A DNA stretch of 64,000 bases from positions 544,387 to 608,386 of the forward strand of contig NZ_LMPD01000003.1 of the NCBI RefSeq assembly GCF_001424305.1. The letters are read 5' to 3'. The notes beneath the pieces were generated by a model that saw only the letters and a program-made list of their open reading frames with translations, did no database searches and was not told where the DNA came from. Of this stretch, positions 15,849 through 25,122 are shown piece by piece. This stretch comes from Pedobacter sp. Leaf176 (GTDB lineage Bacteria > Bacteroidota > Bacteroidia > Sphingobacteriales > Sphingobacteriaceae). Made by a program: the position numbers and the translations under genes. How positions within the stretch are numbered: position 1 is the stretch's first letter; every line of letters begins with the position of its first letter.

Positions 15849-17195
15849 TTACTTTTTCTTATCGAATTTTTTACCTTTTTTGAAACTTTTTATCACCTTG
15901 CCTGCTTTGGCTTTTGCTTTTTCCCTAACCTTTTTCTCAATTGCAGCAGCGTGTTTTTTCTCGTGGAAAGCGCCTTGAAAATCAGGGTCTTCCTTACGTT
16001 TCTGCATGTCAATCTCTTTCGCTATGTGCTGACGTTCTTCATAAGGTGTCTCATCAATGTAAACACCCTCAGGAATTTCAGCAACAGGAATGTACTGGCG
16101 AATTAATTTTTCGATTTTACGAATGTAATATTTCTCTGCATCGGTAGCGAAAGTAATTGCATCACCCTTAGCAAAAGCCCTACCCGTACGACCAATTCTA
16201 TGCACATAATCCTCTATGATAATGGGTACGTCGAAGTTTATTACATGGCTCACATCACTCACATCAATTCCCCTGCTCGCTACATCAGTAGCCACAAGCA
16301 CACGTATATTTCCTTCTTTAAAGCTGTTAATAGAATTGATTCTCGTATTCTGACCTTTGTTTGCATGGATTACACGAACATTTTCAGCACCATACCTTCG
16401 CTCAATAAAACTGAAAATGTTATCGGCAACCGCTTTGGTTTTACAAAAAATAATCAGGCGGTTAAAAGCTTCATCATTTTTCAGCAAATGGTGCAATAAG
16501 TTAATTTTCGTTTTGAAATTCGGAACGTAATATAAAGTCTGCGTTACGTTTGCAGCTGGTGTAGCTTGCGCCGAGGCCTCAATTACAAGTGGATTATTCA
16601 AGAAATCGCCGGCAATTTTCTGCACCAAATCGCTCATTGTTGCTGAAAACAATAAATTCTGGCGTTTACGCGGAACGATTTCTAAAATCCTGTGGATTGA
16701 GCCAATAAAACCCATATCCATCATTTTATCAGCCTCGTCCAGCACTAAAAATTTCAAACTTTGTGTGTTAATATCGCCGGTTAAATATAAATCGAGGAAT
16801 CTTCCAGGCGTTGCAATCAAAATATCAACGCCTTTTAAAAGCTGTTCTTTCTGCATTTTTGGGCCGATTCCTCCAAAAATTACCAGTGAACGTAAATCAG
16901 TATAAACCGAAAATAATTTCACTTGCTCGGCAATTTGCATCGCGAGTTCGCGGGTTGGTGATAAAATCAAAGCCCTGGGATTTTCGCCCTGGGCATATTT
17001 CAATTGCATTAAAATGGGCAAAACAAAAGCTGCAGTTTTACCTGTTCCTGTTTCAGCAATACCGAAAATATCCTGTCCGGATAGTACTGGCGCAATTGCT
17101 TTTTCCTGTATTGGCGTGGCAACGGTGTAACCTGCATCGGCAACTGCATTTAAAATTTGCCTGTTTAACTTAAATTCTTCGAACGATTTTGCCAT
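15849..17195 (-). CDS. DEAD-box ATP-dependent RNA helicase
   Basis: 448 residues from the ATG at 17195. All core motifs are visible: Q motif (TPIQEKAI), I (AETGTGKT), Ia (PTRELA), II (DEAD), III (SAT), V (ATDVASRGID) and VI (HRIGRTGRA). A Lys-rich tail (about 400-448, ending KKGKKFDKKK) is the usual RNA-binding extension of RhlE-type helicases in this phylum. It would unwind structured RNA in the cytoplasm, for example during ribosome assembly or cold growth. An in-frame TTG upstream would add three residues but overlaps the spacer to the promoter box at 17202-17209, so 17195 is preferred. Confidence 0.93.
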   Translation of the reverse strand: MAKSFEEFKLNRQILNAVADAGYTVATPIQEKAIAPVLSGQDIFGIAETGTGKTAAFVLPILMQLKYAQGENPRALILSPTRELAMQIAEQVKLFSVYTDLRSLVIFGGIGPKMQKEQLLKGVDILIATPGRFLDLYLTGDINTQSLKFLVLDEADKMMDMGFIGSIHRILEIVPRKRQNLLFSATMSDLVQKIAGDFLNNPLVIEASAQATPAANVTQTLYYVPNFKTKINLLHHLLKNDEAFNRLIIFCKTKAVADNIFSFIERRYGAENVRVIHANKGQNTRINSINSFKEGNIRVLVATDVASRGIDVSDVSHVINFDVPIIIEDYVHRIGRTGRAFAKGDAITFATDAEKYYIRKIEKLIRQYIPVAEIPEGVYIDETPYEERQHIAKEIDMQKRKEDPDFQGAFHEKKHAAAIEKKVREKAKAKAGKVIKSFKKGKKFDKKK

Positions 17196-17201
17196 AGCGT
17201 A

Positions 17202-17209
17202 CAAAGATA
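17202..17209 (-). promoter_or_regulatory. -7 box of the DEAD-box helicase, possibly leaderless
   Basis: Minus-strand TATCTTTG, 6 nt before the ATG. The spacing predicts a transcript starting at or just before the start codon. Confidence 0.6.
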
Positions 17210-17311
17210 GTGATTAAGGTTGAGGGTTTGAAGGCGTAAGGCAGAAGGGTTTACATCTGGCCGAATTTATTCTAAGCGTTGACAACTCAGTTCCGCTCTT
17301 TATCCGCCCAA

Positions 17312-17372
17312 AACTTGATACTTGATACTCACTACTTGATACTCGATACTCGATACTTTCTACTTAATACTA
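17312..17372. repeat. Degenerate short tandem repeat (ATACTTG/ATACTCG units)
   Basis: About six imperfect copies of a 7-10 bp unit ('gatacttgatactc', 'gatactcgatactcgatact') immediately upstream of the dihydroorotase promoter box. Non-coding. Confidence 0.6.
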
Positions 17373-17378
17373 AATTAC

Positions 17379-17386
17379 TACCTTTG
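17379..17386 (+). promoter_or_regulatory. -7 box of dihydroorotase, possibly leaderless
   Basis: TACCTTTG matches TAnnTTTG and ends 5 nt before the ATG at 17392. Confidence 0.6.
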
Positions 17387-17391
17387 AAACC

Positions 17392-18726
17392 ATGAATTCT
17401 TACCTGATAAAAGCCGCTACAATTGTAAATGAAGGACAAAAAATTGTTGCCGATGTATTAATTAAAGATGGATTTATTTCCAAAATCGGTCAAAATCTTT
17501 CTGCACCCCATGCGCAGGAAATTAATGCCGAGGGCCAATACCTTTTACCAGGAATGATTGATGACCAGGTTCATTTTCGCGAGCCCGGTTTAACACATAA
17601 GGCTGATATTTTTACGGAAAGTATGGCCGCCGTTGCCGGTGGAATTACCTCTTTCATGGAAATGCCGAATACCGTTCCAAATACGTTAACGCAAGACTTA
17701 CTTGCCGATAAATATGCGATTGCTGCAGAAACTTCGTTAGCCAACTATTCCTTTTATATGGGAGCCAGCAACGATAATATTGAAGAAATTTTAAAAACTA
17801 ATCCAAAAAATGTCTGCGGCATTAAGGTTTTCATGGGCTCATCAACTGGAAATATGTTGGTTGACAATGAGAAAACTTTAGAAAATATTTTTAGTAAGGC
17901 CCCAATCTTAGTGGCAACGCATTGCGAAGATGAGGCGACCATCCGCAATAACCTTGCAGAGTTTAAAGCAAAATATGGCGACGATTTAACCATCGAAATG
18001 CATCCATTAATTCGTAGCGCTGAAGCTTGTTACAAGTCGTCGTCCCTGGCAGTTGAACTGGCAAAAGCATACCAAACACGTTTGCATATTTTACATATTT
18101 CAACAGCAAAAGAAATTGAACTATTCGATAACACAATTCCGTTAAAGGATAAAAAAATTACCGCTGAGGCCTGTGTTCACCACCTTTGGTTTAATGATAA
18201 GGATTACGCAACGAAAGGCAATTTTATCAAATGGAACCCGGCTGTTAAAAGTAAAGAAGACCAAAATGGGATTCTTAAGGGCGTTTTAAACGATAATATT
18301 GATGTTATTGCAACCGACCATGCGCCACATACTTTAGAAGAAAAAAATCAACCTTATGCACTGGCACCATCCGGCGGACCATTGGTTCAACACGCGTTGC
18401 CTGCTTTGTTGGAAATGCATTTGCAAGGTAAAATTTCACTAGAGAAAATCGTGGAAAAAACAGCACATAACCTGGCCATTTGTTTTGATATTGAAAAACG
18501 TGGATTCATCCGTGAGGGTTACTGGGCCGATTTAGTGCTGGTCGATTTAAAAGATTCATGGAAAGCAACCAAGCTAAATAACTTTTACAAATGTGGCTGG
18601 AGTCCTTTCGATGGGGATACTTTCCAGGCCAGCGTAACACACACCTTTGTATCGGGAAACCTGGCTTATCAAAAAGGGCGGTTCACTACCGATCAAATTG
18701 GCAAGCGGCTAACTTTTGCAAGATAA
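17392..18726 (+). CDS. pyrC: Dihydroorotase (amidohydrolase superfamily)
   Basis: 444 residues, cytoplasmic. It catalyses reversible cyclisation of carbamoyl-aspartate to dihydroorotate, the third step of pyrimidine synthesis. The signature 'GMIDDQVHFREPGLTHKADI' (about residues 53-72), the metal-bridging Lys region 'GIKVFMGSSTGNML' and the catalytic 'ATDHAPHT' (about 305) are present. The metal motif normally reads HxH before FREPG; here it is QVH, so the first zinc-ligand His is replaced by Gln. The rest of the active site looks intact, so this is probably a lineage variant. The closest alternative is another cyclic amidohydrolase (allantoinase-like), but the FREPGLTHK motif favours dihydroorotase. 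Confidence 0.9.
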   Translation: MNSYLIKAATIVNEGQKIVADVLIKDGFISKIGQNLSAPHAQEINAEGQYLLPGMIDDQVHFREPGLTHKADIFTESMAAVAGGITSFMEMPNTVPNTLTQDLLADKYAIAAETSLANYSFYMGASNDNIEEILKTNPKNVCGIKVFMGSSTGNMLVDNEKTLENIFSKAPILVATHCEDEATIRNNLAEFKAKYGDDLTIEMHPLIRSAEACYKSSSLAVELAKAYQTRLHILHISTAKEIELFDNTIPLKDKKITAEACVHHLWFNDKDYATKGNFIKWNPAVKSKEDQNGILKGVLNDNIDVIATDHAPHTLEEKNQPYALAPSGGPLVQHALPALLEMHLQGKISLEKIVEKTAHNLAICFDIEKRGFIREGYWADLVLVDLKDSWKATKLNNFYKCGWSPFDGDTFQASVTHTFVSGNLAYQKGRFTTDQIGKRLTFAR

Positions 18727-18757
18727 AAAACAATTGGTTTCCCAAAGTTCGCTTTAA

Positions 18758-21700
18758 TTAAACTGTATCCTGCCTGTATTTCTCGACAAACTCCGTCGGC
18801 GTTAATTCGAACTGTGCGAAAAAACATTTACTGAAGTATGAATGCGAATTAAAACCCACCATATAGCCGATTTCGGCAATGGTGTATTCTTGCTGCATTA
18901 ATAGTTTAGCGGCGGTTTTCAGCCTGATTAACCTCACGTACTCGTTAGGAACGTGACCCGTTTTTGCCTTGATTTTTTTGTATAAACTCGAGCGACTCAG
19001 TCCAACTTCCCTACCTAGATCCTCCACAGAAAATTGCGTATCCGAAATTCTTTCTTCAATTATCTTGGTAATTTTTTCCAGAAACTCTTTGTCACGCTTT
19101 CCACTGACAAATATCTCCGGTCCTTCCATCGGACTTTGTGCGAAGCGCTGCTTCAAATTTGACTGTAGTTCGAGCAGATTTTTAACAATTAAAGAAAGCT
19201 GCTTCCATTTAAACGGCTTAGAAATATATGCATCTGCCCCACTTTCCAAGCCTTCTATTTCAGCATCGCTGTTGGTTTTCGCGGTAAGTAAAACGACCGG
19301 CAAATGGCTGTAATCAATGTCATTTTTAATGATTTTGCAAAGCTCCATACCATCCATAACGGGCATCATCACATCAGAAATCACTAAGTCAACGTGATGG
19401 TTATCCAGTTGTTTCAATGCTTCTTTACCATTTTTTGATTTTAGCGTACGGTAACCTTCTGCCGTAAAACTTTTTGAAAGAAAATCCAGTAACGATTGGT
19501 CATCCTCAACTACTAAAACGGTTTGTTTTTTATCGTCTTCATCATTAACCGCTTCGACAGGTGGATTATCGACTAGTTCTTTTTGCTCAAACGGAATCAA
19601 AACAGTAAAAGATGTTTTGATTCCTTCTTCACTCGAGACCTCCAGTTTCCCACCATGTTTTTCAGTAAGTGATTTGGCAAGCGCTAAGCCAATACCCGTG
19701 CCGCCAAGATTAGTATAATGATGACCTTCTGTGGAAACTTTGAAAAATTTCGTAAAAATAGAGTCTATTTGTGCCTTGGGAATACCAATACCATCATCTT
19801 CTACGCTAATCGAAATCATTTTCTCGCCGCCTATAGTAGTGTGCAGCTCGTTAATTTTGATTTCGAGCCGGTACCGTGCAAACTTAAATGCATTTATAAG
19901 CAAGTTGCTCAAAATTTTCATCAATGCTTCAGGGTCAGCGTATACATTAAGCTGTTTAAAATGGCTGGCAACAATAAATTCCATTCCTTGCTTTGTGGCA
20001 ATCGGCGAGAAGCGGTCGCGAATGGTGTTTATCAGGTAAATTAGCTCAATAGGTTCAGGGTGTATTTCGAAAATATCACTTTCAATTCGTCTGAAATCAA
20101 GCAGCTGATTAACCAGTGTAAGCAGCCGATCGGAATTTTCCTCCATCACCTGAAGCTGTTCTGAGGTTTCAGGGTCTTTTTTCTTGTTTAATAGAAGTCG
20201 TTCCAAAGGCGCAATAATCAGCGAAAGTGGTGTTCTGATTTCGTGTGCCATCGCCGTAAAGAAATCTATTTTCTGTTTATAAAAATCCTGCTCATTTTTA
20301 TTTTTTAACCGCTCCAATTTGATTTCGTTTCGCTTGCGCTCTTTTTCATACACATATTTGCGCAACCAAAATGCACCCAGGAGTAAAATAATAGCATAGC
20401 AAATGTAGGCTGTAATGGTTTCGTAAAAAGGCGGCAGAATTTTAATCTTTATACTCGAAACATGGCCCACATCTGCGCCCAAATCATCTATAACTTTAAC
20501 CTGAAAATTATATTCGCCAGCCGGAAGATTGGTGTAAGTAGCTTTTCGCTGGCTGCCTACGTTATTCCAGTTTTTATCAAAACCTTCCATTTTAAAGGCA
20601 TACTGCAATTTATTTGGCGCAATAAAACTTAAAGATGCATATTCGATACTCAACACAGACTGATTGTGGTTGAGTAAAATTTCACTAGTATAGTTTATCG
20701 ATTTTTTCAATGGACTATTTTCCGCAGCAATAGCTAAATCCTTATTAAACAGCTGAAAATTTGTGAACGAAATTTTTGCAGGTATAGCCCTCCCCTGAAC
20801 TTCGCTAGGATAAAAAGCATTAAAACCGTTTATACCGCCGAAATAAAGCTTGCCAGCAGCATCTTTGTAATAAGCCTTGTAATTATATTGCTGGCTCTGC
20901 AGATTATCCCACTTCCCAAAACTCCTCTTTATTTTAGATTTCGGGTTGAATTCGAAAAGGCCGCTGTTGGTAGAAAACCACATTTTGCCTGCATTGTCTT
21001 TTATTATACCATAAATAACCGCACTTTTTATCCAATTATCTCCCTCATAAATGCTAAATTTCTCTGTTTTCTTATCGAAAACATTCAGACCACCTCCGTC
21101 CGTGCCTAGTAGCAGTTTGCCTTCGCCATCGTCGAGCATGCAAATTACCTTATTCGAACTAATGGCACCCGCACTTTTGGTAGAAGCGTATTGTTTCAAA
21201 ACACCGTTTTTATCCATCCTTATCAGCCCATTATCATATGTGGCTATCCAAATGATGCTGTCTTTATCCTGACAAACCTGATATATACAACTTTTATCTA
21301 AATTTTTGCCCTTTATTCTGATGAAACGATCGTGTTGCCAATCGTACAAATTGAGTCCGGAAATGGTAGACACCCAAACCCTTCCCTGCCTATCCTCATC
21401 AATAGAATAAACACTGTTATCGCTGAGCGACGTTTCGTCGGCAGGATTACTCTTATATCGTTTTATTTTCCCGGTTGCTGGGTTAAGTATATTTACACCG
21501 CCTGTGTACATTCCAACCCAGATGTTGCCATTTTTATCTTTATAAAGCGCGTGTATGTTGTGGTAAGAAAGACTATCCTGCCCCCTGGCAAAAGGAAATC
21601 TTTTGAACGTTTTATCTTTCGAATTGAAAAAGTTTAAGCCGCCATCTTCTGTCCCAATCCAGAGCTGGCCAGGCTTGGCTTCTAAAAATGCACTTACAGC

Positions 21701-22783
21701 ATTACCAGAAAGCGCATTATTAACACCTAGTGGGTAATAAAATTCGAAGCCAGAACTTCCCTGATGGTAGTAATTTAATCCACCGAAATAAGTACCAACC
21801 CAAATACCACCTTCTTTATCTTTAAAAACCTTGTAAACAGCATCATCGTTAATGCTGAAAGGGTCGTTATTCTTATTTTGATAGATGGAGAAGTGATTGT
21901 TCTTACGATCGAAAATGTTCAGGCCTTTTTCTGTTCCCAGATAAATGTAACCTGGCTTCGGCTCGTAAATTGTTCTTACAATATTGTCGCTAATGGTATT
22001 TCCGCCCGATTTTTGATAAATTGTAAATTGATCAGTCTTTTTATTCCAAAGGTTTAATCCGCCAGCCATCGTACCGATCCAGATATCGCCACCGGCATCT
22101 TTATACATATCTAAAATAACATTACTGGAAAGTTTTGTCCGTAAAGATGCTGTATTGTACGTCCTGAAAGTATTGGTTTTGGGGTTGAACACATCGATCC
22201 CTTTACCATAAGTCCCTATCCAGATATCACCTGCGTCGTCTTGCAAAATCTTAGTTACTTCGTTCGACGATATACCTGGATTTGAAAATGTTGAGAACTG
22301 CTTCAAAACCTTCTTAGCCGGCGAATACAAAAAAACACCTCTTTCTTTTGTCGCTATCCAAACTTCTCCGTTTTTAGATCTGCTGATGTCATTTATAAAG
22401 AAATCCTGAAGTGGTTTAAAGCGCGTGAAGTGCTCTGTTTCAAGATTAAAGATGTAAATGCCTTCATCTGTACCAATCCAGAATGTTTTAGCATCGTATT
22501 TAAAAATTCTTCTTATAAAGTTATTGCCAATGCTACCGGTAGTCCCTTTCTGATGCTGGAAAGATTTAAAAGTATAGCCGTCAAATCTGCTGAGGCCATA
22601 CTTTGTTCCAAACCACATGTAGCCCTGCTCATCCTGCTGAATGTCCCAGATGGTATTTGCGCACAAACCATCAGTAACTGTATAATGCCTGAAAAGTATC
22701 TTTTGCGCATAAACAGTTACCGGTTTTAAAAAACTAAAAAAAAGTAACAGGGCAATAGCCCCATTTAGTTTTTTGATTTTCAT
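18758..22783 (-). CDS. Hybrid two-component system sensor/regulator (HTCS) of the PUL
   Basis: 1341 residues from the ATG at 22783 (signal peptide ending VYAQ). Order: 14 Reg_prop beta-propeller blades (W-I/V/F-G-T repeats, about 30-700), a Y_Y_Y domain (about 710-785), one TM helix (about 790-812), HisKA with 'MAHEIRTPLS', HATPase with 'NLLINAFKFA' and 'GTGIGLALA', a receiver domain ('VVEDDQSLLDFL', Asp in 'VISDVMMP'), and a C-terminal AraC-type HTH. This is the classic periplasmic glycan sensor fused to its DNA-binding response regulator. It ends the run SusC-SusD-GH43-GH43-GH-A on the same strand, 48 bp after the hydrolase, and should activate that locus when an oligosaccharide binds the propeller. 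Confidence 0.96.
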   Translation of the reverse strand: MKIKKLNGAIALLLFFSFLKPVTVYAQKILFRHYTVTDGLCANTIWDIQQDEQGYMWFGTKYGLSRFDGYTFKSFQHQKGTTGSIGNNFIRRIFKYDAKTFWIGTDEGIYIFNLETEHFTRFKPLQDFFINDISRSKNGEVWIATKERGVFLYSPAKKVLKQFSTFSNPGISSNEVTKILQDDAGDIWIGTYGKGIDVFNPKTNTFRTYNTASLRTKLSSNVILDMYKDAGGDIWIGTMAGGLNLWNKKTDQFTIYQKSGGNTISDNIVRTIYEPKPGYIYLGTEKGLNIFDRKNNHFSIYQNKNNDPFSINDDAVYKVFKDKEGGIWVGTYFGGLNYYHQGSSGFEFYYPLGVNNALSGNAVSAFLEAKPGQLWIGTEDGGLNFFNSKDKTFKRFPFARGQDSLSYHNIHALYKDKNGNIWVGMYTGGVNILNPATGKIKRYKSNPADETSLSDNSVYSIDEDRQGRVWVSTISGLNLYDWQHDRFIRIKGKNLDKSCIYQVCQDKDSIIWIATYDNGLIRMDKNGVLKQYASTKSAGAISSNKVICMLDDGEGKLLLGTDGGGLNVFDKKTEKFSIYEGDNWIKSAVIYGIIKDNAGKMWFSTNSGLFEFNPKSKIKRSFGKWDNLQSQQYNYKAYYKDAAGKLYFGGINGFNAFYPSEVQGRAIPAKISFTNFQLFNKDLAIAAENSPLKKSINYTSEILLNHNQSVLSIEYASLSFIAPNKLQYAFKMEGFDKNWNNVGSQRKATYTNLPAGEYNFQVKVIDDLGADVGHVSSIKIKILPPFYETITAYICYAIILLLGAFWLRKYVYEKERKRNEIKLERLKNKNEQDFYKQKIDFFTAMAHEIRTPLSLIIAPLERLLLNKKKDPETSEQLQVMEENSDRLLTLVNQLLDFRRIESDIFEIHPEPIELIYLINTIRDRFSPIATKQGMEFIVASHFKQLNVYADPEALMKILSNLLINAFKFARYRLEIKINELHTTIGGEKMISISVEDDGIGIPKAQIDSIFTKFFKVSTEGHHYTNLGGTGIGLALAKSLTEKHGGKLEVSSEEGIKTSFTVLIPFEQKELVDNPPVEAVNDEDDKKQTVLVVEDDQSLLDFLSKSFTAEGYRTLKSKNGKEALKQLDNHHVDLVISDVMMPVMDGMELCKIIKNDIDYSHLPVVLLTAKTNSDAEIEGLESGADAYISKPFKWKQLSLIVKNLLELQSNLKQRFAQSPMEGPEIFVSGKRDKEFLEKITKIIEERISDTQFSVEDLGREVGLSRSSLYKKIKAKTGHVPNEYVRLIRLKTAAKLLMQQEYTIAEIGYMVGFNSHSYFSKCFFAQFELTPTEFVEKYRQDTV

Positions 22784-22831
22784 AATGGCAAATTGGGTAC
22801 CCAATATAGCGAACTTTATTATTTACAGTTG

Positions 22832-23908
22832 CTATTTAATGCCATTTAGTTTCTTAATTAGTTCCACTTCTTCTTTTTTATAAGGCGTGCCATCTTTTCT
22901 GAAAACCTCATGAAACCACTCTTTTGGCTCCGGTCCATTCGGAAGCGGTGTATCCCAGGCATATTTAGTATTCGATTTTCCATCTACCAAACCCCAATTA
23001 ATCGCACCTATGTTTTCCTTTTTGAGCATAGGCATCACATTCTCAAAACGACTTCCCCGTGTTCGGGCCATATATTCGGTGCATATCATTGGACGCCCAT
23101 GCGATCTCAACATATCTAAAACCCGTTGGTGCCATTTCGGTTCCTCATAATCATGGTAAGTGATAACATCAGAGTTAAGTGCCTGAAATGCATTGAGTTC
23201 TTTATAATCCCAGGCCCACAAGCCTGCGCTGATTGGTTGAGACGGGTTAACCGCCCTCGCCCAGGTAAATATGCTTTTCAGTAAAGGATAAGATGTGGTC
23301 AGTTTTCCGGAGTTTCCAGGCTCATTATATAAATCCCATAACAGAATGCGTTTATCGTTCTTGAAGTGTGTCATCACACCCTTTACGTATTTTTCTAAAG
23401 CCGGAAAGTTCGCTTCCTGTCTTGAGTCCGGATCTCCCGGATCCTGTACCCATCCCGAATTGTGAATTCCAGGTTTTGGTTCGGGTTGTTTGCCGATTTT
23501 GGCCTGCTTATTCCAGCAATCATCAAAGAATACAAAAATGGTTTTGATTTTATGTTTATTGGCAATAGTCAAGTATTCATCCATTCGCTTTTTAAAACCA
23601 TCCCTGTCTTGTTTCCAGGCAAGACTATGCAGATAAACCCGCATGGTATTAAAACCAATATTTTCAGCCCAGCCCAATTCCTTGTCGATTGTTGCAGCAT
23701 CGAAAGTTTCTGCCTGCCACATCTCCAATTGGTTAATGGCGGTACTAGGCAAAAAATCGGCGCCGTTTATCCATTTATATTGTTTGTACCACTCGTTAGC
23801 CTTTTCAATCGACCAGACCTTACCAACTATTGGTGTGCTTTCCTGCGCATAGGCCAATGTGGAAATACTCAGTAAAAGAAGTAATAGAAATTTGAAATAT
23901 TTTTTCAT
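22832..23908 (-). CDS. Clan GH-A glycoside hydrolase (GH5-like TIM barrel), exported
   Basis: 358 residues from the ATG at 23908, which starts a clean signal peptide (KFLLLLLLSIS, cleaved after AYAQ). The TIM barrel has 'GFNTMRVYLH' (beta-2 region), the acid/base Glu in 'LYNEPGNSG' and the likely nucleophile Glu in 'PMICTEYMA', which define a retaining clan GH-A enzyme. Homologues are often labelled cellulase-family or 1,4-beta-xylanase, but subfamily and specificity are not readable by eye. It is probably periplasmic, since it has a type I signal and no lipobox. It lies between the GH43 pair and the HTCS, so it likely cuts the backbone of the same glycan. An upstream in-frame start would precede the signal peptide by 25 polar residues and is unlikely. 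Confidence 0.85.
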   Translation of the reverse strand: MKKYFKFLLLLLLSISTLAYAQESTPIVGKVWSIEKANEWYKQYKWINGADFLPSTAINQLEMWQAETFDAATIDKELGWAENIGFNTMRVYLHSLAWKQDRDGFKKRMDEYLTIANKHKIKTIFVFFDDCWNKQAKIGKQPEPKPGIHNSGWVQDPGDPDSRQEANFPALEKYVKGVMTHFKNDKRILLWDLYNEPGNSGKLTTSYPLLKSIFTWARAVNPSQPISAGLWAWDYKELNAFQALNSDVITYHDYEEPKWHQRVLDMLRSHGRPMICTEYMARTRGSRFENVMPMLKKENIGAINWGLVDGKSNTKYAWDTPLPNGPEPKEWFHEVFRKDGTPYKKEEVELIKKLNGIK

Positions 23909-24073
23909 CTGTATGTAATTTGTTTTTAATGGTGATGAAGCTATCAGATTTTTCACACGTAGTTTATTTTCTTTAGTGTTCAAGAACTCGCAAGCTCGGT
24001 TTATTCATCCCACTATGTGGTTTGAAAAATCATGATGGCTTTAGTATGATCTTATTTGTGTTATTGTACCGTT

Positions 24074-25120
24074 TTATTTTAGCGCAGATGGGATATTTAG
24101 TTCCTGGCCTGCTTTAACCGGGATACCGAAATTAGGCGAACCATCTGCATTCCATGTAAATTTTTGTGCCCTTGGCGAACGTTGTCCGCCGCAACCCTGC
24201 CCGGGTGCCGAATTGGCATGGTATAAAATCCAGTCTTCTTTGCCATCAGGCGATTTAAAAAATGAATTGTGCCCCGGTGCATATACCCCATTCTCCGGCG
24301 ATTGCTTGAAAACCGGCTGCTTGCTTTTTTCCCAAGATGCCGCGTTTAACAAATCTTTTCCTTTTAATGTCAACATACCTAATGCATAAAAATCAGTCCA
24401 GCAACCACTTGCAGAATAAATTAAAAATACTTTACCCTTATGAATTAAAATTTGGGGCCCTTCATTTACATCCACATGCGGAGGATTGTTCGGATCGTTG
24501 AGATCGCCATGCTTCTCCCAATCAAACTGAGGTGTCGATATTTTATAACGCCTGCCATCTATTGTCCATGGATTTTTCATTTTGGCAATGTAAATTTCTT
24601 GCTTCTGATTGACATCACCTTCCCAGCCCGCCCAAATCATATATAGCTGTTTTTTATGAATAAAAACAGAACCGTCAATCGCCCATTTGTTGGTCGCATC
24701 ACCTACTTTACCTTTAAAAATCCATTGTCCCTTCATTGGATCAACTGACGAATTTTCCATAACATACATCCTGTGGTTATTATTATTGCCATCATCTGCT
24801 GCGAAATAAACATACCATTTACCGCCAATGAAATGAATTTCAGGTGCCCAGAGTTCTTTTGAATAGCTCGTATTTTTTGGTGGAACAAAAATAGTTTTAC
24901 TATCGGCCGTACCCAGGTTCGCCAGATTTTTTGTCTTCCAGATAACCAGTTTGTTTTGCATGGATTGAGTGTAGTAATAATAACCATCTTTATAAATACT
25001 CCATGGATCGGCACCCGATGGCAATAACGGGTTTTTGAAAGTTTGGGCCCAACCGATTTGAGCAATAAACATTGCAAAAATCAGGAAAAACGCCTTAAGT
25101 TGATTGGAAGTTTTGTCCAT
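24074..25120 (-). CDS. GH43 glycoside hydrolase, exported (type I signal)
   Basis: 348 residues; signal peptide cleaved after GWAQ (about residue 25). It is a five-bladed propeller of family GH43, with the three catalytic acids visible: Asp in 'SGADPWSIY' (base), Asp in 'WAIDGSVF' (pKa modulator) and Glu in 'VNEGPQIL' (acid). GH43 enzymes are inverting alpha-L-arabinofuranosidases, arabinanases or beta-xylosidases; the arabinofuranosidase/exo-arabinanase side is most likely but not proven. It is clearly paralogous to the upstream gene, which ends 2 bp before it, with near-identical motifs such as 'GHNSFFKSPDGKE' and 'IYHANSA'. Lacking a lipobox, it is probably periplasmic. Confidence 0.9.
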   Translation of the reverse strand: MDKTSNQLKAFFLIFAMFIAQIGWAQTFKNPLLPSGADPWSIYKDGYYYYTQSMQNKLVIWKTKNLANLGTADSKTIFVPPKNTSYSKELWAPEIHFIGGKWYVYFAADDGNNNNHRMYVMENSSVDPMKGQWIFKGKVGDATNKWAIDGSVFIHKKQLYMIWAGWEGDVNQKQEIYIAKMKNPWTIDGRRYKISTPQFDWEKHGDLNDPNNPPHVDVNEGPQILIHKGKVFLIYSASGCWTDFYALGMLTLKGKDLLNAASWEKSKQPVFKQSPENGVYAPGHNSFFKSPDGKEDWILYHANSAPGQGCGGQRSPRAQKFTWNADGSPNFGIPVKAGQELNIPSALK

Positions 25121-25122
25121 AA

